DNA of 64,000 nt from an uncultured Flavobacteriales bacterium (GTDB taxonomy: Bacteria > Bacteroidota > Bacteroidia > Flavobacteriales_D > Crocinitomicaceae), in the NCBI GenBank assembly GCA_903935095.1, contig CAIZQH010000019.1, positions 62,001 to 126,000 of the forward strand, given 5' to 3'. Shown here piece after piece: positions 1-9,623 of the stretch (position 1 is its first letter; every line of letters begins with the position of its first letter). The translations under genes were made by a program, and so were the position numbers. A model generated the notes under the pieces. The model saw nothing but the letters and a program-made list of their open reading frames with translations, made no database searches and was not told where the DNA came from.

Positions 1-1345
1 TCGCACAGGCATCCGTCACTTGAACTGAAATTGTTTGTGTAGATGTCGGGGTAAAATTAATCGAGTTCGTAGTTTCTCCCGTATTCCATGCATATTGATA
101 TGGTGTCACTCCACCGGAGACGTTGGTCGTTAAGTTAATCGGATCACCGGGACAAGCAATCGTTGCGCCATTGATGGAAACAGTGAGGGGAGTCACATCT
201 TGAATGTACAACGTGACTACTAATGGCGTGATATTTCCACAAGGGTCACTAATGGGAAAAGTTAAGACAACATTTTCCAATCCCTCAGTTAAATTGTCGA
301 ACAAGGCATTCATGGTAAAAGTGGAAGTTGATTGACCAGCATTGAAGGTGATGCTGCCAGGAATTCCGGAGAAATCTTGTCCATTCGTAGCTGTGCCGCT
401 TACTTGAACGGGAATTGACAATGAAGAAGATAAATTATTTTGACGTGTTAAGGTTACAGTTGCCGAAACACAACCTTCCGCCAACCAATCCGGATTCGTG
501 TATACTTGTTGAGATAAGGTATAATCTATTTCAATTGGTGTTTTGGTGGATAAGCTATTTGCCTCTAAAAATATCCCAGAGTCCCATTGTCCATCACCCG
601 CATCTGCAATGGCCATTATTAGGTGGTACGTTTGTCCACATTGAACTTTAGATACCGCCTCTAAAACCTTTGTATAACCATCGTATTGAATGTACTGAGG
701 GCTACTGTTATATGGTGGGGAATTTCCATCACCGTTAAACGTAAAAAATTGTTGATTAGTTATGGCGTTTACGTTATTGATGGATACGATGCCTCCGCCA
801 TTTGGCAATCGAGCAATGTTTTGCATGCCGACAATTCCAGGTCCAGAAATGAAGAATCCAAATACATCATTGTACGCTGAACTATTCGGTGGAGCAAATT
901 CTGGGTATTCATCAGATCCAAAAACATATTTAAATCGAACGGTATCTGCATATGGAATAAAATCGAATTCTAAAATTGCTGCGTTGAACGTTTGAGTCCC
1001 TCCCAAGACTTGATTACTCAACAAAGGCGAGCCGGGGGCATTATTGTCCATTCCCGCGTTGCTTTGATTATTGGGTCCTTGAGGACCACTACTGGTTGCT
1101 TGAACCGTCCCTGTGGTCATCACAATTCCTTGTGAGATTCCTAGGGTGGTATTGTTTGCAGTGAATTGTCCAATGGCTCCAGGACTGCCATTATACATCA
1201 CATTGGAAACAGTAACTCCGCTTCCCAGAAGCACGTTTTGAACGAGTCCTAGAGGAGATAATGTGGAATTCGTAATCAATTGACTCCATGTCGTTGAGTG
1301 CATCGCAAATGCGACCAAAACCATCAAAAAATTACTTCTCATCAT
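1..1345 (-). CDS. Secreted choice-of-anchor L / Calx-beta domain protein (3' end outside window)
   Basis: The frame stays open to the left edge, so only the first ~448 residues are seen. It begins with a signal peptide (ATG at 1345, or the adjacent in-frame ATG at 1342) ending near TTWSQ. Residues ~55-260 match the choice-of-anchor L domain, with its signature FGSDEYPEF (~135-143) and NDVFGFFISGPG soon after. Residues ~305-365 resemble a Calx-beta repeat (GTATNGQDFSG then ITFNAGQST). From ~385 a PKD/SprB-like module starts (CPGDPINLTT, then GGVTPYQYAWN). By family knowledge such large surface proteins of Bacteroidota are exported by the T9SS and end in a sorting domain; that end is not visible. 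Adhesin is an inference. Confidence 0.85.
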   Translation of the reverse strand, partial: MMRSNFLMVLVAFAMHSTTWSQLITNSTLSPLGLVQNVLLGSGVTVSNVMYNGSPGAIGQFTANNTTLGISQGIVMTTGTVQATSSGPQGPNNQSNAGMDNNAPGSPLLSNQVLGGTQTFNAAILEFDFIPYADTVRFKYVFGSDEYPEFAPPNSSAYNDVFGFFISGPGIVGMQNIARLPNGGGIVSINNVNAITNQQFFTFNGDGNSPPYNSSPQYIQYDGYTKVLEAVSKVQCGQTYHLIMAIADAGDGQWDSGIFLEANSLSTKTPIEIDYTLSQQVYTNPDWLAEGCVSATVTLTRQNNLSSSLSIPVQVSGTATNGQDFSGIPGSITFNAGQSTSTFTMNALFDNLTEGLENVVLTFPISDPCGNITPLVVTLYIQDVTPLTVSINGATIACPGDPINLTTNVSGGVTPYQYAWNTGETTNSINFTPTSTQTISVQVTDACA

Positions 1346-1406
1346 TGTTGCCAAAGGTTAAACGTCTGAATGAAGAAATCGTTGTGAAAAAATGATAATA
1401 TTTTTC

Positions 1407-1436
1407 AAAAAAAAAGGATGCCGTAGCATCCTTTTC
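1407..1436 (-). terminator. Intrinsic terminator of the YceI operon
   Basis: A hairpin GGATGC-cgta-GCATCC (1416-1431), extended by A/T pairs, is followed on the minus strand by a run of nine T. It lies 16 bp past the stop of the gene ending at 1453 and just before the upstream region of the partial left-hand gene. Confidence 0.8.
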
Positions 1437-1452
1437 AAAATCTTAGATTTCG

Positions 1453-1845
1453 TTACTTCGTTTCAAAGAGCGATTTTAGCGAATACCATGCCAAAAACGG
1501 GAAGAAATGCATCGGCATTGCATAGCAATAAAAGATGTACTGATGAGCTTCTGTTGTTTCTCCTTTGAAGACGAAACCAAGCACCCCAATCAAACTTGCT
1601 GTGGTAAGTCCAGCGAATAATAATGCGAAAATGAGTTCGCCAAATCTAGGGATGAATTTAGTGATCAACCAATGTCCAATTGTTGCTAAACTAGTTCCGA
1701 TTAAACACGAAAAAAAGATCGCCATTGTAGGGACATCTTTCGAATAATCCTCCACTAATTGAGTTTGGATCATATCTCCATAAAAATAGGATACAACAAC
1801 AGCCAAAAGCCCTGAACTAAGGGCGAAAATGATTTTTTTTCTCAT
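1453..1845 (-). CDS. Small four-helix membrane protein, unknown function
   Basis: 130 residues with about four hydrophobic segments (~4-22, 42-62, 70-92, 105-122) and short polar loops. I recognise no family. It starts 7 bp after the stop of a YceI gene and is followed by an intrinsic terminator, so it is the last gene of a three-gene unit with two exported YceI proteins. YceI proteins elsewhere are often near membrane cytochrome b561-type proteins. This one has a few histidines (HW, HQY, HFF), but no clear heme-ligand pattern, so a redox role is only a possibility. Confidence 0.7.
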   Translation of the reverse strand: MRKKIIFALSSGLLAVVVSYFYGDMIQTQLVEDYSKDVPTMAIFFSCLIGTSLATIGHWLITKFIPRFGELIFALLFAGLTTASLIGVLGFVFKGETTEAHQYIFYCYAMPMHFFPFLAWYSLKSLFETK

Positions 1846-1852
1846 AACTTTT

Positions 1853-2371
1853 TTATTTTTTTTGAACGGGTAAAGTGGCTGTTATTTTAATGGCATCAGC
1901 GACGTCATTTCCTTTTTTGCCGACATTGTATTCCGTTCTGTTTACGCTAAATTTAGCAATAAAAGTTCCTTTACTTCCCTTTTTCGAAAAGGTGAAGGGA
2001 ATGGTAACTTCTTTAGAAACCCCATGCATCTCGAGTTTACCAATGGCTTTGAATCCTGCTTCTGTTTTTTCAATCTTCGTTGATTCAAATTCTATGTAGG
2101 GATATTTTTCCGCATGAAACCATTCATCACCGCGTGCGTGTTTGTTCTGAAGTCCATTGCCTGTATTAATGGATTCCACTTTTAATTTAAAATTAAACTT
2201 TGCGGCTGATACATTTGCTGCATCAAAGACAATGACTCCAGAAATATCGTCGAAGGTTCCACTGACATCCTTATTAGAAAATGTTACGCTGTGCGTTGCC
2301 AGAATTTTCCATCCTTGTCCAAAACTGGACAAGGAAAGAAACAATATGAAAATAAAACTGAAACTTTTCAT
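1853..2371 (-). CDS. YceI family periplasmic protein (second copy)
   Basis: 172 residues with a signal peptide (hydrophobic 4-17, cleavage near SFGQG). The rest shows the YceI lipocalin-like pattern: early strand with HSVTFSNKDVSG, the GDEWFHAEKYPYIEF stretch (family: LR(s)xDFFdvekyPtitF), and the GKLEMHGVSKEVTIPF strand. YceI proteins bind isoprenoid or other long-chain lipids in the periplasm. It lies 19 bp after the stop of another YceI gene and is diverged from it (DEWFHAEKYPY versus ADFFDTEKFPT), so it may be a tandem duplicate that has specialised. Confidence 0.9.
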   Translation of the reverse strand: MKSFSFIFILFLSLSSFGQGWKILATHSVTFSNKDVSGTFDDISGVIVFDAANVSAAKFNFKLKVESINTGNGLQNKHARGDEWFHAEKYPYIEFESTKIEKTEAGFKAIGKLEMHGVSKEVTIPFTFSKKGSKGTFIAKFSVNRTEYNVGKKGNDVADAIKITATLPVQKK

Positions 2372-2390
2372 AAGATGATGAAACTCAGAA

Positions 2391-2960
2391 TTAGTTTTTA
2401 GAAACTTCCAAATCTGCCATTAATTTCACTTCGTCTGACAAACCTGGTCCAGCTTGACCTACTCCGAAATCTGAGCGTTTCACAACACCTGTAATTTGTA
2501 AACCAGCAACATCATTTCCAGCTCTGTTTTTTGCCGTTCCAGTGTGCGTGCCAACAAGCGATACTGCTTTTGTTACCCCGTGCATCGTGAAATCACCAAC
2601 GATAGTATAATTAGTGCCTTTTGCTTTTTTCACTGAAGTACTTTTGAATGATAATGTTGGGAATTTTTCCGTGTCAAAGAAATCCGCTGTTTTCAAGTGA
2701 TTGTCGCGCATTTCAAGTCCAGTGTTTACTGAATTCGATTGAGCTGTCATCTCGATGCTTGCGCCTGTAAAATCTTCATTTGGCGTACTGATTTTCACAT
2801 CAAAATTACTAAATTGACCATGAATATCTGTAATACCCATGTGGGTGATCGCAAATCCTAAGCGAGAATGCGCACCGTCTATTGACCAATTAGCTACTTC
2901 TAATGCTGTGAAAGAAAACAATGCAAACGCAGCGAATAATGATAAAACTACTTTTTTCAT
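2391..2960 (-). CDS. YceI family periplasmic protein (first copy)
   Basis: 189 residues, signal peptide 1-~22 (LFAAFALFSFTALEV). Canonical YceI features: WSIDGAHSRLGFAITHMG near the start, NHLKTADFFDTEKFPT in the middle, GDFTMHGVTKAVSL, and a final GVVKRSDFGVG followed by SDEVKLMADLE, so the complete domain is present. It is the first gene of a unit with the second YceI copy and the small membrane protein. Its upstream region has TAAACTTTG, which is one base too long in the spacer for the usual TAnnTTTG box, so I do not assert a promoter. Confidence 0.93.
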   Translation of the reverse strand: MKKVVLSLFAAFALFSFTALEVANWSIDGAHSRLGFAITHMGITDIHGQFSNFDVKISTPNEDFTGASIEMTAQSNSVNTGLEMRDNHLKTADFFDTEKFPTLSFKSTSVKKAKGTNYTIVGDFTMHGVTKAVSLVGTHTGTAKNRAGNDVAGLQITGVVKRSDFGVGQAGPGLSDEVKLMADLEVSKN

Positions 2961-3068
2961 ACTTTTTTATTTTTTTGGTTAAACAATTAATGAGTTACAA
3001 AGTTTACACTTTTACTTTAATTTTTTCTTGACGTAGGTTAATGGAATGAAAAAAAGATCCTTTTTTGC

Positions 3069-6000
3069 CTATTCCTTTTCCATGTGGAGCGCGCCCAGTT
3101 TTTCAAATGCATCTTTGATGTGACGTATTGGTTCAATCACTAAACGCAACTTATCGTTCTGCTGCACCAAGCGATATCCCGACTGGTGCTTCATTATCGC
3201 ATTCAAGGCAAAGGTAAATGCCTCCGTTTCAAAGAAAGTAGATTGTGGATTTGCGATAAAATAACCGACTAATTTCTCCGATTTTATCACGAGTCTTTCC
3301 AATCCCAATTCCTCTGCCAACCAACGTAATTCAAAGGAGAAAAGTAGTTCTTTCACTGCTTTTGGAAGCGGGCCAAAACGATCAATTAATTCCTTCGAGA
3401 ATTGCTCCAATTCAGCTTTGTTTTTTAGGCTATCCAAGGATTGATATAGACTCAGACGCTCTGCAACATTGTTGACGTAGTCATCTGGTATTCTGACTTC
3501 CATGTCTGTTTCAAAGATGCAATCTTGAACATAAGAGGACGCGAATTGGTCGGTATTGCGATCATCAAAGAGTTCTTTGAATTCGCTTTCTTTCAATTCC
3601 TGCATGGCTTCATTGAGGATTTTTTGATACATCTCGAATCCGATCTCTGAAATAAATCCACTTTGTTCCCCACCCAACATGTTTCCAGCTCCTCGGATGT
3701 CTAAATCTTTCATAGCGATATTGAATCCAGATCCTAAATCGGAGAATTGTACCAGTGCCTCCAATCGTTTTCGAGCTTCACTGGTTAACACACTATACTT
3801 TGGCGCCACTAAATAGCAGAATCCTTTTTTATTTGATCGTCCTACCCGGCCACGTAATTGATGTAAATCACTTAATCCAAATTGATGCGCATCGTTGATA
3901 ATAATTGTATTCGCGTTCGAAATATCAATTCCGGATTCAATAATGGTCGTGGCCAACAATACATCGTATTTTCCATCGATGAAATCCATCATGATTTTCT
4001 CTAGCTGTTTGCCGTCCATTTGACCATGACCAATTCCCACACGTACTCCTGGACATAAGCGCGTGATCATTCCTGAGATTTCACGAATATTTGATAAGCG
4101 ATTATTGACGAAGAATACTTGTCCACCACGAGAAACTTCATATGCGATGGCATCTCGGATCATTTCTTCCTGAAAGGAAACGATTTCTGTTAAAACGGGT
4201 TGACGATTGGGTGGGGGCGTATTAATGATGCTTAAATCCCGCGCGCCCATCAAGGAGAACTGCAAGGTTCTTGGAATCGGAGTCGCTGTTAATGTTAAGG
4301 TATCAACCGTCGCTCTAATGGTCTTTAATTTATCTTTGACAGAGACACCGAATTTCTGTTCCTCATCGATAATCATTAGTCCCAGATCTTTGAATTTCAC
4401 TCGATCGGCTACCACCGCGTGTGTTCCAATGAGGATGTCTATTTTTCCTTCAGCTAGCTTCTTTAATGTTTCCGTAATCTCCTTTGCAGACTTAAAGCGA
4501 TTGATGTAATCCACCGTGCAAGGAAAAGCGGAAAGACGCTCTTTAAAGCTTCGGTAATGTTGCATGGATAATATGGTGGTTGGCACCAAAATAGCCACTT
4601 GTTTTGAGTCTGTTACGGCTTTAAACGCCGCACGAATCGCTACTTCTGTTTTCCCAAAACCAACATCACCGCAAATCAAGCGATCCATAGGCCTCGGCGC
4701 TTCCATGTCGCGTTTGAGGTCCTGCGTCGCCTTGTATTGATCCGGTGTGTCTTCAAACATAAACGAAGCTTCTAATTCATTTTGCATGTAACTATCTGGT
4801 GCGAAAGCGAATCCGGGTTGACTGCGTCTGGTTGCATATAATTTGATTAAATCGAAGGCCAGTTCCTTGATTTTCTTTTTCGTTTTGTTTTTGAGTATCG
4901 ACCATGCTTGTGTTCCAAGCTTGTTCATTTTTGGGATAGATCCGTCCTTGCCGGTAAATTTCGAAATACGGTGCAGGGAGTGAATGCCGACGTAAAGGAC
5001 ATCCCCGTCTTTATACATAAGACGGATTGCTTCCTGTGGTTTCCCATTGACGTCGATTGTTTCCAGTCCTGAAAATTGGCCCACACCATGATCAATGTGC
5101 GTGACATAATCGCCTTTTTGAAGGTTGTAAATTTCCTTTAAGGTCAGTGCTTGTTTTGCCTGACGGAATCCTTCTTTTAACCTAAATCGATGGTAACGCT
5201 CAAAAATCTGATGATCCGTATAACACACGAGTTTCATTTCTGGCGAAATGAATCCTTCGTGCAGAGCAAAATTCATTGCTGTAAAATTTACTTCTGCTCC
5301 GATGTCCTCAAAAATCTGATAAAGGCGTTCAATTTGCCTTGGTTGATTGGAGAAGATGAGGTTTTCAAAGCGATTGTTTTGACGAGCTAACAAATCACTT
5401 TTAAGGAGTTCGAAATTTTTATTAAAGTTCGGTTGAGGAATGAAATCAAAGGCAAAACTTTTGGTGCATTTGAAATGATACACTGGCCCCCACTCGATGA
5501 TTCGTGCATGGTCAATGCTGCGTTGCAATTCAACAGATGATAGGTAAAGTGAACTCGGCAAGGTGTGTCTGACCGTTTCGTTAAGTCCACTGTATATTTC
5601 CACGGAGCGATCGTATTCTTTTCTAAGGATGCTCTCCATACGTTCAAAAGAACTGATCCAACAGGTTAACTGAGGTCCGAGAAAAGAAAAAATGTCCTCT
5701 TGGGATTCAATACTGAGCTGACCTTGAATATTTGGAATGACATTAAAAAATGCATGTGTGTTAATCGAAAGCTGGGTCGCTGCGTCAAACGTTCTAATGG
5801 ACTCCACTTCCTCACCAAAAAACTCGATTCGAAAGGGAAAATCATTTGCGTAGGAAAAAACGTCAACAATACCGCCGCGAATGGAAAATTGACCTGGTTC
5901 ATAAACGAAATCAACCCGTTCAAATTCATATTCTAACAACAATTCATTGATAAAATCAATGCTATAATTTTTTCCTTGTTCGACCCGAAGGGTATTTTTC

Positions 6001-6416
6001 ACTAAGTTCTTTTGGGTAGGCACTTTTTCAAACAAGGCTTCTGGGTAGGTCACTATCCAAGCATTCGCTCCACCAGAAATTCGTTCAAGAACTTCTGCTC
6101 TTGTCACCACATTGGCATTATCCGTTTCCTCCAATTGATATGGAACTCGGTAAGAAGCTGGGAAAAACAAAACGCGTTTATCGTCAGGAAAAAGCCCTTC
6201 TAAGTCATTGAGAAAATATGCCGCTTCCTCTTTATCGTTGAGTATGAACAGGTGATTTCCTGGGACTTGTTGCGCTACACAAATAGATGTCAGTGACTTA
6301 GATGAACCAACGAGTCCTTTCCAATGGACGCGCACGTTCCCCTGACTAAGAGCCGAAGCTGTTTCATCAATTTGCCGAAGCTTAGCAAAGGAACTCAGGA
6401 GGTTATTTTGGTCCAT
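3069..6416 (-). CDS. mfd: Transcription-repair coupling factor Mfd
   Basis: About 1115 residues, normal for Mfd, which releases RNA polymerase stalled at lesions and recruits UvrA. In order: UvrB-like N-terminal region (residues ~1-350), a CarD-like RNA-polymerase interaction domain starting near KGDYVTHIDHGVGQF (~427), helicase motor with Walker A GDVGFGKT (~583-590), DEEQ box (~685), TATPIPRT and the RGRVGRS motif, and the C-terminal TRCF domain. The reading frame continues upstream to 6560, but that extension is low-complexity and unlike Mfd. I chose the ATG at 6416 (MDQNN...), which starts the conserved part. Confidence 0.96.
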   Translation of the reverse strand: MDQNNLLSSFAKLRQIDETASALSQGNVRVHWKGLVGSSKSLTSICVAQQVPGNHLFILNDKEEAAYFLNDLEGLFPDDKRVLFFPASYRVPYQLEETDNANVVTRAEVLERISGGANAWIVTYPEALFEKVPTQKNLVKNTLRVEQGKNYSIDFINELLLEYEFERVDFVYEPGQFSIRGGIVDVFSYANDFPFRIEFFGEEVESIRTFDAATQLSINTHAFFNVIPNIQGQLSIESQEDIFSFLGPQLTCWISSFERMESILRKEYDRSVEIYSGLNETVRHTLPSSLYLSSVELQRSIDHARIIEWGPVYHFKCTKSFAFDFIPQPNFNKNFELLKSDLLARQNNRFENLIFSNQPRQIERLYQIFEDIGAEVNFTAMNFALHEGFISPEMKLVCYTDHQIFERYHRFRLKEGFRQAKQALTLKEIYNLQKGDYVTHIDHGVGQFSGLETIDVNGKPQEAIRLMYKDGDVLYVGIHSLHRISKFTGKDGSIPKMNKLGTQAWSILKNKTKKKIKELAFDLIKLYATRRSQPGFAFAPDSYMQNELEASFMFEDTPDQYKATQDLKRDMEAPRPMDRLICGDVGFGKTEVAIRAAFKAVTDSKQVAILVPTTILSMQHYRSFKERLSAFPCTVDYINRFKSAKEITETLKKLAEGKIDILIGTHAVVADRVKFKDLGLMIIDEEQKFGVSVKDKLKTIRATVDTLTLTATPIPRTLQFSLMGARDLSIINTPPPNRQPVLTEIVSFQEEMIRDAIAYEVSRGGQVFFVNNRLSNIREISGMITRLCPGVRVGIGHGQMDGKQLEKIMMDFIDGKYDVLLATTIIESGIDISNANTIIINDAHQFGLSDLHQLRGRVGRSNKKGFCYLVAPKYSVLTSEARKRLEALVQFSDLGSGFNIAMKDLDIRGAGNMLGGEQSGFISEIGFEMYQKILNEAMQELKESEFKELFDDRNTDQFASSYVQDCIFETDMEVRIPDDYVNNVAERLSLYQSLDSLKNKAELEQFSKELIDRFGPLPKAVKELLFSFELRWLAEELGLERLVIKSEKLVGYFIANPQSTFFETEAFTFALNAIMKHQSGYRLVQQNDKLRLVIEPIRHIKDAFEKLGALHMEKE

Positions 6417-6643
6417 GAATAGCGCGAAAATAGTGAATCTTATTTGAACGAAATGCGGATTGACGGAGGATATTTCAAACGAAATGAATTTTCGAATGAA
6501 TCCGATGTACCAAAATGAACTTTGTGTCGTTGTCCTTGTATTGGAAAAGTGAAATAACAATTTGATGTGAATATCTAATGAATACCCATCAAATTAACTT
6601 TTAATCATTCTTTACTTTTATCCGACGAAAACTAATTAATCAT

Positions 6644-7393
6644 ATGAAAAAACAATTGAAATATCTATTTGTGATCTCATCATTGATCTCGACAGGATTT
6701 ATGTATGCTCAGGATCAAGCAGCACCAATTGCTACAACAGCAGCAGAAACAGGAAAAATTGTAGAAGAAATTTCTGCTTTGGAGTTTTTAATGAAAGGTG
6801 GTTTCTTCTTAATCCCAATCGCTATTCTTTTGTTTTACACCTCGTATGTTACAGTCGAGCGTTATTTATACATTAAGCGCATGGCAAAGCACAACAAGCA
6901 CATGTTGGCTGAGATAAAAAACAACTTACAAAATGCGAACATTCAAGGGGCGATGGATACCTTGTCGCACGATCACACCGCATTCGGAAACGTGGTACGC
7001 GAAGGAGTTCAGTCCATGGGTAGACCAATACCACAAATTGAATCCAATATGGAAAAAGTTGCCAATATCGAAATTGGTAAAATGGAGAAAAACATTGGGC
7101 ATTTAGGATTAATTGCGGGTATCGCACCAACACTTGGATTCATCGGAACCATTTCTGGTGTAATCAAGATTTTCTATAGCATCTCCGTAACAGAGAATGT
7201 TTCTATTGGAAATATCTCTGGTGGTTTGTACGAAAAAATGATCTCCTCTGGATCTGGATTAGTGGTGGGAATCATTGCATTTACAGCATACCATTTGTTA
7301 AATGGCATGATTGACAACTATGCTTTAGCCATTCAACGAGTTAACTTAGAATTCATCAAATTGAATCGACCTAGCGATGGCAATAAAGCGTAA
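6644..7393 (+). CDS. exbB: ExbB/TolQ/MotA family proton channel
   Basis: 249 residues. A signal-like N-terminus (cleavage near MYAQD) precedes a first membrane helix (~47-70, GGFFLIPIAILLFYTS). Two more helices follow (~150-175 with GLIAGIAPTLGFIGTISGV; ~195-222), containing the family's TLGF/GT pattern. ExbB forms the pentameric channel that with ExbD uses the proton gradient to drive TonB. First gene of an exbB-exbD-tonB-like operon; its 3' end overlaps exbD by 17 bp. The 83-bp gap from 6561 has no clean TAnnTTTG box. Confidence 0.93.
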   Translation: MKKQLKYLFVISSLISTGFMYAQDQAAPIATTAAETGKIVEEISALEFLMKGGFFLIPIAILLFYTSYVTVERYLYIKRMAKHNKHMLAEIKNNLQNANIQGAMDTLSHDHTAFGNVVREGVQSMGRPIPQIESNMEKVANIEIGKMEKNIGHLGLIAGIAPTLGFIGTISGVIKIFYSISVTENVSIGNISGGLYEKMISSGSGLVVGIIAFTAYHLLNGMIDNYALAIQRVNLEFIKLNRPSDGNKA

Positions 7394-7790
7394 TAGAAGG
7401 TTCCATGCGGAGGTAGCTACTTCTGCATTGAGCGACATCATGTTCTTTTTGTTGTTGTTCTTTTTGATTATTTCTACGCTTGCGAATCCGAACGTGATTA
7501 AAGTTCCGCTTCCACAAGCAAAGAATAATGAGAAAACGAACAAGGCTCACGTGGCATTATCTGTTGAGATTGATCCGGTGACTAATGCAAAAAAATATAG
7601 TGTAGATAACAAAGAGGTTCCCTATGATCAAATTGGGTCCGTTCTTGTCAAAGAAACCAAAAAGAAAGGCGATAGTACCGTCGTATTGCGCATTCCTTTT
7701 GATTCAAAAGTTCAAGAATTGGTTGACTTATTAGAAATTGGGATGATCAATCAACTAAAAATGATTATTGCTACGAAGGAACATAGTTAG
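7377..7790 (+). CDS. exbD: ExbD/TolR family proton-motive protein
   Basis: 137 residues. A short basic cytoplasmic N-terminus (KRNRR) leads into one membrane helix (~18-36) that begins with SDIMFF. Its Asp (~residue 20) matches the proton-carrying Asp conserved in ExbD/TolR. The rest is a periplasmic domain (VSVEIDP..., KYSVDNKEVPYDQI) typical of ExbD. It overlaps exbB by 17 bp, which suggests coupled translation, and is followed after 39 bp by the TonB-like gene. Confidence 0.93.
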   Translation: MAIKRNRRFHAEVATSALSDIMFFLLLFFLIISTLANPNVIKVPLPQAKNNEKTNKAHVALSVEIDPVTNAKKYSVDNKEVPYDQIGSVLVKETKKKGDSTVVLRIPFDSKVQELVDLLEIGMINQLKMIIATKEHS

Positions 7791-7829
7791 GATTACTAAT
7801 TCCTTTCGTTTACAATCAAACAGATAAAA

Positions 7830-8603
7830 ATGAGTGCATATATTGACATATTTGAACAAGACTACATGGAGTCTAGAAGTGAGATCAAGCGTTCCTTGGT
7901 GTACACTTCCATTACACTATTGATTCTTTTCATTTTATTGATGATTACGCAATTCAATATCCTACCTGCAATTCCAGAAGACGTGCCTCCATTGAAATCC
8001 GATGAGGTGATCGAATTATTTGAAATGGAGCATGTAGAATTAATCTCTGAGGAAAGTGGAAGCCGAGGCGGTGGAACATCCTCTGATGCACCCATCGATC
8101 AACCGCAAGATCAAACCGAACGTGTAGCGACGAGTCATTCAAGTGATTTTACGACCACTAGTGGACAATCGAATAATCATAACACAGATAATTCAACGAA
8201 TCCAACTTCTACGACGGTACGTGGTACAAATTATTTTGGAAGTGGTGGAAGTGGTGGTGGAACGGGTTCTGGAAATGGTCCTTTTGGAGGCCCAGGAAGT
8301 GGTCCAGATGATGGCGTTGGTCCAGGTAAAGGTTCAGGTAGCGGGAAGGCGCGAGTGCGCATCAACAATGTTTCTACACCTCAGTACGATATTGATGTTG
8401 ATTGCCGTGTTGGACTAAAATTAACCATTAATTCAGATGGTATTGTCACCGATTGTCGCACGATAAAATCTGTCACAACTTGCACGAATCAGACGATTAT
8501 TAACGATGTAATTCGTCTTGTCAAACAACAAGTTCGATTTAATAAAGATCCTGGAGCACCACTGGTGCAGGCTGACTATACGATTAGGCTAAACGCGCGA
8601 TAA
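7830..8603 (+). CDS. TonB-like energy transducer
   Basis: 257 residues: short cytoplasmic N-terminus, one membrane helix (~25-45, LLILFILLMITQF), then a long low-complexity periplasmic linker (~70-175), Ser/Thr/Asn-rich and then Gly-rich. A C-terminal domain (~178-257) contains a TonB-like ending (VQADYTIRL). TonB linkers are usually Pro-rich, so the Gly/Ser-rich linker is unusual. The C-domain has three cysteines (VDCRV, TDCRT, TTCTN). Position behind exbB-exbD supports energising outer-membrane transport. The gene ends 7 bp before the convergent fbp. Confidence 0.8.
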   Translation: MSAYIDIFEQDYMESRSEIKRSLVYTSITLLILFILLMITQFNILPAIPEDVPPLKSDEVIELFEMEHVELISEESGSRGGGTSSDAPIDQPQDQTERVATSHSSDFTTTSGQSNNHNTDNSTNPTSTTVRGTNYFGSGGSGGGTGSGNGPFGGPGSGPDDGVGPGKGSGSGKARVRINNVSTPQYDIDVDCRVGLKLTINSDGIVTDCRTIKSVTTCTNQTIINDVIRLVKQQVRFNKDPGAPLVQADYTIRLNAR

Positions 8604-8610
8604 CATCGTT

Positions 8611-9615
8611 TTATTCAGCTAAAAGATTCATTGCTTTTTCAACCATCAATTTCGATCCCACATAATATGGAATGCGTTGATGTAATTTTTCAGGTTGGAT
8701 ATCCATGATTCGGACTTTACCTGTTGTAGCGAGTCCGCCAGCTTGTTCCGCAATAAATGCCAAGGGATTACATTCATACAATAAGCGCAGCCTGCCTTCT
8801 GGAACGGATGGAACAGCTGGATAAATGTAAATTCCTCCTTTAATCATGTGTCGGTGGAAGTCCGCAACTAAGGATCCAATGTATCTTCCGGAATAGGGCT
8901 TTCCAGTTTGATTTTCGTGACTTTGACAATATTGGATGTATGCTCTTAATCCAGGTTCGAAATCGTTTAAATTCCCTTCATTTACTGCATAAATCCGTCC
9001 ATTATCGGGCATTTTCATGTCGGGATGAGAAAGGAAAAATTCACCGATACTTGGGTCAAGTGTAAAACCATTTACACCATTTCCAGTTGTATAGACAAGA
9101 ATGGTTGAAGAGCCATAGAGAACGTAACCTGCCGCAACTTGTGCCTTGCCCGGTTGTAACATGTCTTCTAAAGTTGCTGTTGTCCCTTGAGGGGATATAC
9201 GTCGGTAAACGGAAAAGATCGTTCCAATGGAAACATTAACATCGATATTACTGGAGCCATCAAGGGGGTCAAACAATACGACATATTTACCATTTTTTGA
9301 GGTTTCCGATTCGAAGGCTAAGAAATCATCGTTTTCTTCTGAAGCAATTCCACAAACCTCTCCTCCATTGGCAAATGCACGAATGAAGGCATCGTCTGCC
9401 ACGACATCTAATTTTTGCTGTTCTTCGCCTTGCACGTTTTGTCCACCTTGGGCGCCTAAAATATGTTCCACGAGTCCGGCTTTACGCACATCGTTACTCA
9501 CTATTTTAGAAGCGAGAACGATGTCGTTTAGTAATCGTGAAAGTTCACCTGTAGCATAGGGAAAGTGACTTTGATTCGTCACGATAAACTCGTGCAGGGT
9601 GATCAATCTCGACAT
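8611..9615 (-). CDS. fbp: Class I fructose-1,6-bisphosphatase
   Basis: 334 residues, normal length. Converts fructose 1,6-bisphosphate to fructose 6-phosphate in gluconeogenesis. Visible motifs: metal-binding [11 protein letters not shown] (~115-125), acidic EENDD just before it, substrate-site region [15 protein letters not shown] (~245) and the terminal GGLATTG...QRIPYYVGS. The start is 8 bp downstream of the universal stress protein gene on the same strand, so the two probably share a transcript. Convergent with the TonB-like gene with only 7 bp between stops. Confidence 0.97.
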   Translation of the reverse strand: MSRLITLHEFIVTNQSHFPYATGELSRLLNDIVLASKIVSNDVRKAGLVEHILGAQGGQNVQGEEQQKLDVVADDAFIRAFANGGEVCGIASEENDDFLAFESETSKNGKYVVLFDPLDGSSNIDVNVSIGTIFSVYRRISPQGTTATLEDMLQPGKAQVAAGYVLYGSSTILVYTTGNGVNGFTLDPSIGEFFLSHPDMKMPDNGRIYAVNEGNLNDFEPGLRAYIQYCQSHENQTGKPYSGRYIGSLVADFHRHMIKGGIYIYPAVPSVPEGRLRLLYECNPLAFIAEQAGGLATTGKVRIMDIQPEKLHQRIPYYVGSKLMVEKAMNLLAE

Positions 9616-9623
9616 GGTGTAAA

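Noticed and set aside
415..995. Plus-strand frames of 64-78 codons at the left edge
   Set aside because: The minus-strand frame here encodes the choice-of-anchor L domain with clear motifs, so these are antisense shadows.
2961..3068. Promoter box TAAACTTTG before the first YceI gene, and TAACCTTTG before the left-edge gene
   Set aside because: Both have three bases between TA and TTTG rather than two, so they do not meet the consensus.
4207..4509. Open frames of 60-164 codons opposite mfd, murF-alr, infB, actB and other long genes
   Set aside because: They lie inside well-supported genes, have no family resemblance, and begin with no promoter of their own.
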